Assembly (NCBI RefSeq): GCF_018070325.1
Contig: NZ_JAGPXY010000045.1
Span: 1-50,216, forward strand
Source: Micromonospora sp. H61
GTDB lineage: Bacteria; Actinomycetota; Actinomycetes; Mycobacteriales; Micromonosporaceae
Reading direction: 5' to 3'
DNA: 50,216 nt
In this document: positions 17,438 through 25,130 of the stretch, one piece after another
How the letters are laid out: each line of letters starts with the position of its first letter
Numbering within the stretch: position 1 is the stretch's first letter
Notes under the pieces: model-generated
Seen by the model: the letters and a program-made list of their open reading frames with translations, nothing else
Databases searched by the model: none
What the model was told of the DNA's origin: nothing
Position numbers and translations under genes: made by a program

Positions 17438-18460
17438 TCAGCCGGCGGTCGCGAGGTACGCGTCGATCTCGGCGAGGATGCGCTGCTGGCCGGCGGCGTC
17501 CAGGAAGGACGCGGTCACCGCGTTGCGGGCCAGCCCGGCCAGGCCCTCGGCACCGACGCCGAGCAGGCGGGCCGCCACCGCGTACTCGTCGTTGAGGGTG
17601 GTGCCGAACATCGGCGGGTCGTCGGAGTTGATGGTGACCAGCAGCCCGGCCTCGACCAGCCGGGGCAGCGGATGCTCGTCGAGGGTGGCCACCGCCCTGG
17701 TGCGGACGTTGGACGTCGGGCAGATCTCCATCCCGATCTGCCGCTCGGCCAGGTACGCGAGCAGTTGCGGGTCCTGCGCGGCGGAGATGCCGTGCCCGAT
17801 CCGCTCGGCGCCCAACTCGTTCAGCGCGTCCCAGACGGTCTGCGGCCCGGTGGTCTCCCCGGCGTGCGGCACCGAGCGCAACCCGGCGGCGCGGGCCTGG
17901 TCGAAGTAGGGCCGGAACTGCGGTCGGGGTACGCCGATCTCCGGGCCGCCCAGACCGAAACTGACCAGCCCGTCCGGGCGCTCGTCCAGCGCGATGCGCA
18001 GCGTCTCCTCGGCTGCCGGCAGGCCGGCCTCGCCGGGGATGTCGAAGCACCAGCGCAGCTCGATGCCGAAGTCGGCCAGGGCGCGCTTGCGGGCGTCCTC
18101 GATCGCCTCGCAGAACGCCGGCGCGGGAATGCCCCGTCGGACGTGCGAGTACGGGGTGATGGTCAGCTCCGCGTACCGGACCTGTTGGCGGGCCAGCTCG
18201 CGGGCCACCTCGTGGGTGAGGATCCAGACGTCCTCCGGGTCGCGGATGAGATCCACGACGCTCAGGTAGACCTCGATGAAGTGCGCGAAGTCGCGGAACT
18301 CGAAGTAGTTGGCGAGCGCGTCCGGGTCGGCCGGCACGGGGGTACGCCCCTCGTGGCGCGCCGCCAACTCGGCGACGATCCGGGGCAGGGCGGAGCCGAC
18401 GTGGTGCACGTGCAGCTCCACCTTGGGCAGGCCGGCGATGAAGGTGGACAGGTCGGTCAC
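17438..18460 (-). CDS. Adenosine deaminase-family enzyme, possibly aminodeoxyfutalosine deaminase
   Basis: 340-residue metal-dependent purine deaminase. Seen: metal ligands HVHHVG near residue 17, HAGETTG with the catalytic Glu, IGHGISAAQD, and the Asp pair NSDDPPMF. The N-terminus KVELHVHHVGSALPRIV and GLGGPEIGVPRPQF differ from classical adenosine deaminases and resemble, from memory, actinobacterial enzymes shown to deaminate aminodeoxyfutalosine in menaquinone synthesis. Start GTG 18460 has AGGAGA upstream and overlaps the methyltransferase stop (GTGA), so they are translationally coupled. The long open frame continuing upstream to 19264 is antisense-like read-through, not protein. Confidence 0.88.
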   Translation of the reverse strand: MTDLSTFIAGLPKVELHVHHVGSALPRIVAELAARHEGRTPVPADPDALANYFEFRDFAHFIEVYLSVVDLIRDPEDVWILTHEVARELARQQVRYAELTITPYSHVRRGIPAPAFCEAIEDARKRALADFGIELRWCFDIPGEAGLPAAEETLRIALDERPDGLVSFGLGGPEIGVPRPQFRPYFDQARAAGLRSVPHAGETTGPQTVWDALNELGAERIGHGISAAQDPQLLAYLAERQIGMEICPTSNVRTRAVATLDEHPLPRLVEAGLLVTINSDDPPMFGTTLNDEYAVAARLLGVGAEGLAGLARNAVTASFLDAAGQQRILAEIDAYLATAG

Positions 18461-19251
18461 TGGTTCTCCTGGGCATGGTCGCCGGTGCGGGCGACGACGA
18501 AGACGCGGCGGAACGGGAAGTACACCTGACCCAGCCGCACCGGGTACGCCGCGGTGAGCCGTACTCCCAGCTCGGCCCGGAAGGCGGACCAGCCGGCGGC
18601 GTCCAGTGCGGCCCGGACCGGGCGCAGCGCGGTGCCCTCCATCCAGGCCAGCACCGGGTGCTCGGCGGCGGGTCGAGCCGGCAGCAGGTGCACGTAGGTA
18701 GTCTCCCAGGCGTCCACCTCGCAACCGGCGGCGGTCAGCAGCGCCGCGTAGTCGGCCGGGTCGTCGACCGGGTCCGCGCGCAGCAGCGGGGCGACCTCGG
18801 CCCGCCAGGTCGGCCGGTTGGCGACCTCCCGCAGGGCCCTGTGCGAGTCGGCGGCGAAGTTGCCGGGGACCTGCATGGCGAGCCAGGCGCCGACGGGCAG
18901 CTCGGTGGCCCAGCGGCGCAGCAGCTCCTGGTGGCCGGGGACCCACTGCAGCGCCGCGTTGGTGACCACCACGTCCTCGTCGCCGGCCGGACGCCAGTCG
19001 CGAAGGTCGGCGACCGCGAAGTCGACCGGCGCGCCGAGGGCTTCGGCCCGCTCGATCATTTCGGGCGAGGAGTCGAGGCCGCGCACCCGGCTGGTCGGCC
19101 AGCGTTCGGCGAGGACGGCGGTGAGCTGGCCGGGGCCGCAGCCGAGGTCGACCACCGCCCGGGGTCGCTCGGCCGGGATCCGGGCGAGGAGGTCGTGAAA
19201 CGGCCGGGATCGCTCGTCGCCGAAGCGCAGGTAGGTCGTCGGGTCCCACAT
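18457..19251 (-). CDS. Trans-aconitate 2-methyltransferase-like SAM methyltransferase
   Basis: 264 residues. Seen: MWDPTTYLRFGDERSRPFHD, the Tam-family opening; SAM motif I VVDLGCGPGQLT; acidic end of strand 2 RGLDSSPEM; NAALQWVPGHQELL; and the late VYFPFRRVFVVA. Family members methylate trans-aconitate, an inhibitor of aconitase. First gene of a two-gene operon with the deaminase, a pairing I cannot explain functionally. Start ATG 19251 at the beginning of the homology. Confidence 0.9.
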   Translation of the reverse strand: MWDPTTYLRFGDERSRPFHDLLARIPAERPRAVVDLGCGPGQLTAVLAERWPTSRVRGLDSSPEMIERAEALGAPVDFAVADLRDWRPAGDEDVVVTNAALQWVPGHQELLRRWATELPVGAWLAMQVPGNFAADSHRALREVANRPTWRAEVAPLLRADPVDDPADYAALLTAAGCEVDAWETTYVHLLPARPAAEHPVLAWMEGTALRPVRAALDAAGWSAFRAELGVRLTAAYPVRLGQVYFPFRRVFVVARTGDHAQENQ

Positions 19252-19334
19252 GGTCGCCTCCCAAACCGTACGTCCGTACTGCTGACGGTACGGCTCCCGT
19301 GGCAGGGTGGCAACCCGATCACTAGGCTCGGGGC

Positions 19335-20318
19335 ATGGAACAGCGCAGCTTCAACCGGCTCGGCCGGACCGTTGGCGCGGTCGGCCTGGGCGCGTGGCAA
19401 CTCGGCGCCGACTGGGGCACCGTCAGCGAGGACGACGCGATGGCGGTGCTCGCCGCCGCCGTGGACGCCGGGGTCACCTTCCTCGACACCGCCGACGTGT
19501 ACGGCGACGGCCGCAGCGAGCAGCTGATCGGCCGCTTCCTGCGCACCCGACCCGACGCCGGGCTGACCGTCGCCACCAAGATGGGCCGCCGCGTCGAGCA
19601 GCGCCCGGAGGCGTACACCCTGGCCAACTTCCGGCAGTGGACCGACCGCTCCCGGGCCAACCTGGGCATGGACACCCTGGACCTGGTCCAGTTGCACTGC
19701 CCGCCCACCGAGGTCTTCTCCTCCGACGAGGTCTTCGACGGCCTGGACACCCTCGTCGCCGAAAAGGCCATCGCCGGGTACGGGGTCAGCGTCGAGACCT
19801 GCGACCAGGCCCTCACCGCGATCGCCCGACCGGGGGTGGCCAGCGTCCAGATCATCCTCAACGCGGTCCGCCACAAGCCCCTGGAGCGGGTGCTGCCGGC
19901 CGCGGCCGCAGGCGGTGTCGGCATCATCGCCCGCGTGCCGCTCGCCAGTGGCCTGCTCTCCGGCCGCTACGACGAGCACACTGAGTTCCCCGCCGACGAC
20001 CACCGCAACTACAACCGGCACGGCGCGGCCTTCGACGTCGGAGAGACGTTCTCCGGAGTCGACTTCGACCGAGGTCTGGCCGCCGTACGCCGGCTGGCCC
20101 CGCTCGTCGACGCGGACCGCACGATGGCGCAGTTCGCCCTGCGCTGGGTGTTGGACCAGGCGGGCGTCACAGTGGTCATCCCCGGTGCCCGCGACGCCGA
20201 CCAGGCCCGACGCAACGCCGCCGCGGCGGCCCTGTCCCCGCTCACCGACGAGCAGCTGGCAGCCGTCCGCGAGACCTACGACGAGCTGATCCGCCCGCAG
20301 GTGCACGACCGGTGGTGA
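19335..20318 (+). CDS. Aldo/keto reductase
   Basis: 327 residues, AKR superfamily of the type with FLDTADVYGDGRSE (catalytic Asp and Tyr), ATKMGRR (catalytic Lys) and DLVQLHCPP (His). C-terminal VVIPGARDADQARRN binds the cofactor. Divergent from the methyltransferase gene (83 bp). Distinct from the longer reductase at 7519-8577 in length and N-terminus, so not a recent duplicate. Substrate unknown. Confidence 0.92.
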   Translation: MEQRSFNRLGRTVGAVGLGAWQLGADWGTVSEDDAMAVLAAAVDAGVTFLDTADVYGDGRSEQLIGRFLRTRPDAGLTVATKMGRRVEQRPEAYTLANFRQWTDRSRANLGMDTLDLVQLHCPPTEVFSSDEVFDGLDTLVAEKAIAGYGVSVETCDQALTAIARPGVASVQIILNAVRHKPLERVLPAAAAGGVGIIARVPLASGLLSGRYDEHTEFPADDHRNYNRHGAAFDVGETFSGVDFDRGLAAVRRLAPLVDADRTMAQFALRWVLDQAGVTVVIPGARDADQARRNAAAAALSPLTDEQLAAVRETYDELIRPQVHDRW

Positions 20319-20406
20319 CCCGCGCGCCCGGGGTGCTCGCGTCACGCCACCCGGCCGGCGATGCTGGACGGCGGCGCGCCGCCCCGGGCGGCGGAGAGGG
20401 GACGCG

Positions 20407-20598
20407 ATGAGAGGTTGGCTTCCGCTCACCCTCGGCCTGGTGGCCGTGGTGATCGGTGCGGTGTGGACGGTCCAGGGCCTCGGCTACGTCAGCGGCAGCG
20501 TGATGACCGACGAGAAGATCTGGGCGGTGATCGGCCCGCTCGTGACGGCGGCCGGGCTGGTGGTGCTCTGGCTCGGCCTGCGCTCGCGTCGACGCTGA
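20407..20598 (+). CDS. Small two-helix membrane protein
   Basis: 63 residues with two hydrophobic segments (about 4-26, LPLTLGLVAVVIGAVWTVQG; 39-58, WAVIGPLVTAAGLVVLWLGL) and a basic C-terminus RSRRR. A GGAGAGGGG ribosome-binding site precedes ATG 20407. Function not recognised. It lies 88 bp after the reductase and ends before a terminator, so it may be read with the reductase or alone. Confidence 0.75.
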   Translation: MRGWLPLTLGLVAVVIGAVWTVQGLGYVSGSVMTDEKIWAVIGPLVTAAGLVVLWLGLRSRRR

Positions 20599-20630
20599 CC
20601 GGTCGTTGCACCGGCGAGCCTGAGCAGGCG

Positions 20631-20664
20631 AAAGCCCCGCATCCCAACCGGGATGCGGGGCTTT
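20631..20664. terminator. Bidirectional Rho-independent-type hairpin
   Basis: Perfect 15-bp stem AAAGCCCCGCATCCC / GGGATGCGGGGCTTT around a 4-nt loop, giving an A-run on one side and a T-run on the other. It separates the small membrane protein gene (+) and cspA (-) and can serve both. Confidence 0.88.
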
Positions 20665-20719
20665 ACCGCGACCCTTGAACCGGATCGTCCCACCGGCCGG
20701 CGGGGGCCGGCCGTCCTAC

Positions 20720-20923
20720 TCAGATGGGACGGACCTGCTCAGCCTGCGGGCCCTTCTGACCCTGAGCAATCTCGAACTCCACCCGCTGGTTCTCCTCCAG
20801 CGAGCGGTAGCCGCTGGTCTGGATGGCCGAGAAGTGGACGAACACGTCAGCACCCCCACCATCGACGGTGATGAAGCCGAAGCCCTTGTCAGCGTTGAAC
20901 CACTTCACGGTTCCCTGAGCCAT
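20720..20923 (-). CDS. Cold-shock protein (CspA family)
   Basis: 67-residue single cold-shock domain that binds single-stranded RNA/DNA. Seen: RNP1 KGFGFI and RNP2 DVFVHFSAI, start MAQGTVKWFNADKG, typical of actinobacterial Csp. Start ATG 20923 has GAGGGAG upstream. It is the only gene on its strand up to the terminator at 20631. Confidence 0.96.
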   Translation of the reverse strand: MAQGTVKWFNADKGFGFITVDGGGADVFVHFSAIQTSGYRSLEENQRVEFEIAQGQKGPQAEQVRPI

Positions 20924-21164
20924 GTGTTTCTCCCTCTAAAAACTGGCGGCCGTGCACGCCGTCCGGCCGATTGGCCGTTTTTGAGCAGCGGTGCCTGAGG
21001 CGGCCCCACGAAGGAGACTTCTCTCAACCCACGCCATCTCGCAACAGCGGGGACCAGCAAATCACGGAGGCAAAAAGTCTGTCACGACCTCTCCGACGAA
21101 TTTCTCCGACATGTGACCTGACGGATGCCTCAGGTGCGCTGGGCGGCGTGCGATGCCATGCGAA
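20924..21164 (-). promoter_or_regulatory. Long AT-richer leader/promoter region of the cold-shock gene
   Basis: About 240 bases upstream of cspA without an ORF. It contains several A/T tracts unusual for this genome (for example AAAAACTGG near 20938, TTTTTGAGC near 20978, AAAAAGTCT near 21074). A long 5' leader with regulatory folding is common for cold-shock genes; no specific promoter hexamers could be fixed. A short IR GGCGGCCGTGCACGCCGTC lies near 20945. Confidence 0.4.
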
Positions 21165-21196
21165 AGCCCCCTTCCCATCGATGCGGGAAGGGGGCT
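21165..21196 (-). terminator. Terminator of the DUF1469-DUF3618-DUF4235 operon
   Basis: 12-bp perfect stem AGCCCCCTTCCC / GGGAAGGGGGCT, 8-nt loop, followed on the minus strand by TTTCG. It lies 15 bp after the last stop of the operon. Confidence 0.85.
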
Positions 21197-21210
21197 GAAG
21201 TCGCTGCTGG

Positions 21211-21483
21211 TCAGTCCGGCCAGCTGCCGGTCATCCGGCGTACGCCGACCGCCCCGCCCCGGTCCACTGCCGCCCGGACGACCGCGAAGATGGCGCCCTG
21301 CAACGCGGCGGCGGCCAGGATCTCGCCCCAGCCGCGATCCTCGTCGGTCGCGTTGGGCGCCTCACCGTCGCCCGCGGTGGCCTTCCAGACCTGCCGGAAG
21401 ATCGCCCCGGCCACCGTGCCCGCGGCGATACCCAACAACACGCCGACCGGCCGGTATGCGACCCTGCCGATACTCTTGCTCAC
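21211..21483 (-). CDS. DUF4235 small membrane protein
   Basis: 90 residues: one clear hydrophobic segment near the N-terminus (GVLLGIAAGTVAGAIF, with QVWK after it) and a second weaker one (EILAAAALQGAIFAVVRAAVD), matching the DUF4235 pattern. Last of three genes linked by 4-nt overlaps. Role unknown; the group is widespread in actinobacteria and thought to be envelope-associated. Confidence 0.82.
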   Translation of the reverse strand: MSKSIGRVAYRPVGVLLGIAAGTVAGAIFRQVWKATAGDGEAPNATDEDRGWGEILAAAALQGAIFAVVRAAVDRGGAVGVRRMTGSWPD

Positions 21484-21854
21484 CTACGCCTCCCCCGCAC
21501 GATCATCAGCACCACCACGGTGGCCACCGCGCCGGCCGCGATGGCCGCCCACGGCACCGGGTTTCGGCGCACCAACTCGCCCTTGTCGTACGCCTGTGCG
21601 CGTACCATCTCGCCCTTTTCGTACGCCTGCGCCCGCGCCATTCCGGCGCCACGGGCGGCCTGCCCGCGGACCCGAGCGACGGTCTGCGCCGCCTGCTCCC
21701 GCATCCGCTCCTTGGCCTGCTCGGCGGACTCCTTCAGACGCGCCTTGACGTCGGCCTTGGCGGCCAACGCCTCCATCGTCTCGCCCAACTCGACCCGGGT
21801 GCGACGGATCTCCTCGCGGAGGGCCTCCGTGTCGCCGGTCCCGTTACCGGTCAT
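21480..21854 (-). CDS. DUF3618 protein with coiled coil and C-terminal anchor
   Basis: 124 residues. N-terminal ALREEIRRTRVELGETMEAL is the DUF3618 signature. A long charged helix follows with a repeated unit RAQAYEKGEMV / RAQAYDKGELV (about residues 77-98), then a C-terminal membrane helix (WAAIAAGAVATVVVLMIV) and RGRRR. Overlaps both neighbours by 4 nt, so the three proteins are probably made together and may form one membrane complex. Confidence 0.85.
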   Translation of the reverse strand: MTGNGTGDTEALREEIRRTRVELGETMEALAAKADVKARLKESAEQAKERMREQAAQTVARVRGQAARGAGMARAQAYEKGEMVRAQAYDKGELVRRNPVPWAAIAAGAVATVVVLMIVRGRRR

Positions 21855-22285
21855 TGCCGCCCCCTGTCCTTCACCGCGGCGGTGACGGTGTCCATGTCTG
21901 CCCGGAGGCTACGGACCGTGGCCGCCGGCACCGGCGGGACGGCACGGCTGACCTGCTTCTTGCCCACCAGGGCGAGGATGCCGGCCACCAGGAAGCAGGC
22001 CACCGCCACGATCAGCGCAGCAGCCCAGGCGGGCAACACCAGGTCGAGCAACAGGATCGCCGTGGCGACCAGCGCACCAAGACCGAAGAACGCGAGCGCG
22101 CCACCGCCGCCGAAAAGGCCGATCCCGATGCCCGCGTGCTTACCCTTCTGGGTCAACTCCGCTCGGGCCAGCGTCAGTTCGTCCCGTACGAGGCGGGAGA
22201 TCTGCTCAGTGGCCCGCTGCACCAACTCGGCGGTGGAGGGCTCGCTCCCGTTCTGGGATGTGCGGGCTTTCGCCACGTCAGCCAT
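21851..22285 (-). CDS. DUF1469 (YqjE/holin-X-like) membrane protein
   Basis: 144 residues. Cytosolic N-terminal helix (VQRATEQISRLVRDELTLAR) then two hydrophobic helices (about 58-80 and 85-108, rich in Gly/Ala/Leu), as in the phage-holin-like YqjE family. First gene of the operon, with a very strong AAAGGAGG ribosome-binding site. The name holin reflects topology only; no lysis function is implied. Confidence 0.85.
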   Translation of the reverse strand: MADVAKARTSQNGSEPSTAELVQRATEQISRLVRDELTLARAELTQKGKHAGIGIGLFGGGGALAFFGLGALVATAILLLDLVLPAWAAALIVAVACFLVAGILALVGKKQVSRAVPPVPAATVRSLRADMDTVTAAVKDRGRQ

Positions 22286-22489
22286 GCTGTCCTCCTTTCC
22301 TCATCACCGCGCTGTATGCCCGAAGTCGCCGCTCGTCAATCCTAAAGCGCGCCAAGCAGCTCACCGTCCCGTTGTCCGGACGCCGCGCCGCCGATACGCG
22401 GCGAGCCGCCGCGATCACGCCAGAGACGTCCGGCAGCACATCCCCCACCCAAGCCCGACCAAACCTCCCGCACCGGCCCCCTCCACCCC

Positions 22490-22527
22490 GGGCGGGGGTG
22501 GGGTGGGGGTGGGTTATTGGGGGCGGG
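22490..22527 (+). repeat. G-run array (quadruplex-type) at the 3' end of the MscS gene
   Basis: Plus strand: GGG C GGGGG T GGGG T GGGGG T GGG TTATT GGGGG C GGG. Seven runs of three to five G with mostly 1-nt loops, spanning the stop codon of the minus-strand channel gene. The mRNA carries the C-rich complement. Confidence 0.9.
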
Positions 22528-23704
22528 TTTCTTCGGGGCCTACGAAGGCTTCGCTGCGGGCGTCGCCGTCGTCGCTGCCGCCGAAGACACGGGCGTCGTC
22601 GGGCGCCTCGGTGTCGGACAGGCGGCGGGCCGGCCGCCTCGGCTGCACCCACTGCCAGGACAGGTTGCTGTTGGAGTCGCCCAGCTCGGTGCGCAGCCGT
22701 GGCATGGCGGTCGGGCGGTTGTCCCGGATCCAGGCGACCAGGTGCTCCCGGACGAGGCAGCGCAGGTCCCACAGACTGCCCGCGTCGGCGGCGCTGACCA
22801 GCGCGCGCAACCGGACCATTCCGCCGGTGGCGTCGGTGACCTGCAGGACGCAGACCCGCCCGTCCCACAGCTCGGTGCCCTCGACGAGGCGCCGCAGCTC
22901 CTCACGCATGATCTGCACCGGCACCGCCCAGTCGACGTCGAATTCGGCGGTGCCGAGCACCGCCGCCTCCGTCCGGGTCCAGTTCTGGAACGGCTTGCTG
23001 GTGAAGTACGAGGTGGGCAGGATCAACCGGCGGTCGTCCCAGATCTGCACCACGACGTAGCTGAGGGTCAGTTCCTCGATGCGACCCCACTCCCCCTCGA
23101 CGACGACCACGTCGTCGAGCCGGACGGCGTCGCTGAAGGCGAGTTGGAGGCCGGCGAAGACGTTGCCGAGCAGGCTCTGTGCGGCGAGCGCGGCCACCAC
23201 ACCGACCACACCGGCCGAGGTCAGCACACCGGCGCCGATGCCCCGCACGCTGGGGAACGTCATCAGCATCACGCCGACGGCCAGGATGACGATCACCGCG
23301 ATGGTCAGTCGGCGCAGCATCACCACCTGGGTCCGGACCCGCCGGGCGTGCCGGTTGTCCGGTACGTCGACCCGGAACCGGGCCAGCGCGGTGTCCTCCA
23401 CGACGAGCAGCAGACCGGCGACCAGCCAGGCGAGGGTGGCGATGACGCCGAGGATGAGCAGGTGCAGCAGCAGCCGACGCCAGCTCTCGCCGACCGCGTA
23501 CCCGGTGCTGAAGCGGACGGCGAACTGCACGGCCAGGACCGTTGCGGCGACCTGGAACGGGCGGTGCGCGTGGTCGGTCAGCTCGGTCAACAGCAGTGAC
23601 CGGCGGCCGAACCGCCGGGTCAACCGGTGGACGACCTCGACCAGGAACAGGGCGACCGCCGCCGCGACGAGCGCGGCGACGGCCGTTTCGAGATAGTTCT
23701 GCAC
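22514..23704 (-). CDS. MscS-family mechanosensitive channel
   Basis: 396 residues from GTG 23704; the frame is open to TTG 23749, but GGGGAG lies 10 nt before GTG 23704 and the longer start has no ribosome-binding site. Several N-terminal membrane helices, then the pore helix region VGVVAALAAQSLLGNVFAGLQLAFSDAV split here at the conserved Gly/Ala pattern, the beta domain (VVVEGEWGRIEELTLSYVVV) and a soluble C-terminal domain. It opens under membrane tension to release osmolytes. The last 40 residues are charged and low-complexity. Confidence 0.88.
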   Translation of the reverse strand: MQNYLETAVAALVAAAVALFLVEVVHRLTRRFGRRSLLLTELTDHAHRPFQVAATVLAVQFAVRFSTGYAVGESWRRLLLHLLILGVIATLAWLVAGLLLVVEDTALARFRVDVPDNRHARRVRTQVVMLRRLTIAVIVILAVGVMLMTFPSVRGIGAGVLTSAGVVGVVAALAAQSLLGNVFAGLQLAFSDAVRLDDVVVVEGEWGRIEELTLSYVVVQIWDDRRLILPTSYFTSKPFQNWTRTEAAVLGTAEFDVDWAVPVQIMREELRRLVEGTELWDGRVCVLQVTDATGGMVRLRALVSAADAGSLWDLRCLVREHLVAWIRDNRPTAMPRLRTELGDSNSNLSWQWVQPRRPARRLSDTEAPDDARVFGGSDDGDARSEAFVGPEETRPQ

Positions 23705-23731
23705 GGCTTCGGTGCTCCCCTTCGACCAGGC

Positions 23732-23768
23732 GTCGGGCACTTCGGGCAAAAGCCCAAGAGTGCCCGAC
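23732..23768. terminator. Hairpin between DUF1206 and MscS genes
   Basis: Stem GTCGGGCACT (23732-23741) / AGTGCCCGAC (23759-23768) with an inner GGGC/GCCC stem and an A-rich apex. On the minus strand it follows the DUF1206 stop and precedes the channel start, fitting a terminator or attenuator. Confidence 0.6.
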
Positions 23769-23787
23769 AGCCCGGGAATCGACCAGT

Positions 23788-24609
23788 TCAGACCTTGCGG
23801 TACCGGGACTGGAGGAAGCAGTAGACGCCGAAGGCGGCGATGCCGAGGGCGACCAGGGTCAGCAGGAACATGCCGTAGGACTGCTCACGCAGGGCGTGCA
23901 GCGCGGCGTCCAGACCACGGGCCTTCTCCGGGTCGTAGTTCACCGCGGCCACGATGACCAGCAGACCGGCGATGCCGTACGCGACGCCCTTGGCGATGTA
24001 TCCGGCCATGCCCAGCCGGCGGGCGAGCTGGCGGGTCTTCGGGTTCATCTCGCCGGTCTTGAGGTGCTTCTCGAACTTCTTCCGGGCGCCGTAGATCACC
24101 AGGCCGATGCCGATCGCGGCGACGACCAGGCCGGCCAGGCCGACCAGCCACCGGCCACCGCTGGAGGTCATCAGCTTGCCGGTCAACGCCTCCTGCTGGT
24201 CGGCGCTGTTCGACCCGGCGTCGGAGAAGACCTTGAAGGCGGTCCAGGCGAAGTAGAGGTAGACGATGGTCCGGCCGGCCGAGGCGACCCGTTCCATCAC
24301 CCGCTCCTTGCCGCGCTCGGCGCGGTGCCCGACCGCCGCCTCCAGCGCCTGCCAGATCGCCATCGCGAGCAGGCCGACAGCGACGGCGATGACCAGGAAC
24401 TTGCCGAGGGGCTGTGCGGAGAGGGTACGCAGCGCGCCGGACTGGTCGCCGTCGTCGGACGACGTGCCGAACGCGATCTGCAACGCCAACCAGGCGAAGA
24501 GGAGGTGGACGATGCCGTAGCCGATGAAGCCGGCCCGGGCGAGGAGTTCCAGCCACCGGCTGTCCGCCGTACGGGAGGCGGTGGCTTCGGCGCTACGGGT
24601 AAGTGACAT
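23788..24609 (-). CDS. DUF1206 six-helix membrane protein
   Basis: 273 residues from ATG 24609 (MSLTRSAEATASRTAD). Three repeats of a two-helix unit each beginning with a Gly-Tyr-type helix: ARAGFIGYGIVHLLFAWLA, SAGRTIVYLYFAWTAFKV and RLGMAGYIAKGVAYGIAGLL, the DUF1206 pattern. No catalytic motif. Function unknown. Same strand as the channel gene but separated by the hairpin. Confidence 0.87.
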   Translation of the reverse strand: MSLTRSAEATASRTADSRWLELLARAGFIGYGIVHLLFAWLALQIAFGTSSDDGDQSGALRTLSAQPLGKFLVIAVAVGLLAMAIWQALEAAVGHRAERGKERVMERVASAGRTIVYLYFAWTAFKVFSDAGSNSADQQEALTGKLMTSSGGRWLVGLAGLVVAAIGIGLVIYGARKKFEKHLKTGEMNPKTRQLARRLGMAGYIAKGVAYGIAGLLVIVAAVNYDPEKARGLDAALHALREQSYGMFLLTLVALGIAAFGVYCFLQSRYRKV

Positions 24610-24668
24610 GGCGTCACAATCTCCGATTCTGAAGATTCCCAAACGTCGGCCACCGCCGCCCGCCCGGG

Positions 24669-25055
24669 TCAGCTACCCGGGTTGCGCGCTACGCGAATCT
24701 TGACCTGTTGGTCGGTCACGCTGTCCAGGGTGACAGCGAAGCCCCCGGCCTCGGCGGCCTGCTGGCCGGTGGTGAGGGTGAGCTGCTCACCGGCGACCTC
24801 GACGGTCACCTGGTCACCCTCGGCACCGACCAGCTTGGCCTCGACGCCCAGGATGGTGGCGCTGGCGTCGACACCCCGCTCGAAGGTGACGGTGCAGGCG
24901 TCCAGCCCGCAGTCGGTGGAGGCGCCCTGGGAGCTGCACCCGGCGAGCACGGCGAGGCCGAGCGCCAGACCGGCGAAGAGACCGGCAGCGCGGCGGACGG
25001 TGGGAATGGGCACGGTGGCGGGTCGGTTCGTCACCCCGCCAAGAGTACGAGACAT
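24669..25055 (-). CDS. Putative small lipoprotein
   Basis: 128 residues. Signal peptide with lipobox LAVLAGC (Cys about residue 40), then a short beta-rich domain with a pair of Cys (TDCGLDACTVTF), GAEGDQVTVEVAGEQLTL and a basic end. No family recognised. ATG 25055 is used; GTG at 25031 (VTNRPATV) is an alternative. It is divergent from the cysteine-desulfurase-like gene, 75 bp apart. Confidence 0.75.
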   Translation of the reverse strand: MSRTLGGVTNRPATVPIPTVRRAAGLFAGLALGLAVLAGCSSQGASTDCGLDACTVTFERGVDASATILGVEAKLVGAEGDQVTVEVAGEQLTLTTGQQAAEAGGFAVTLDSVTDQQVKIRVARNPGS

Positions 25056-25130
25056 CCGCGACGGCACCGCCCAACGGTGATCACCTGGCGGCCGGGAAGG
25101 GTACGGGGAGCACCGGCTAGGGTCCGGGAC

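Noticed and set aside
17438..19264. 608-codon reading frame joining deaminase and upstream sequence
   Set aside because: The part before GTG 18460 is out of frame with the methyltransferase gene it covers and has no homology; the coupled GTGA start explains the deaminase.
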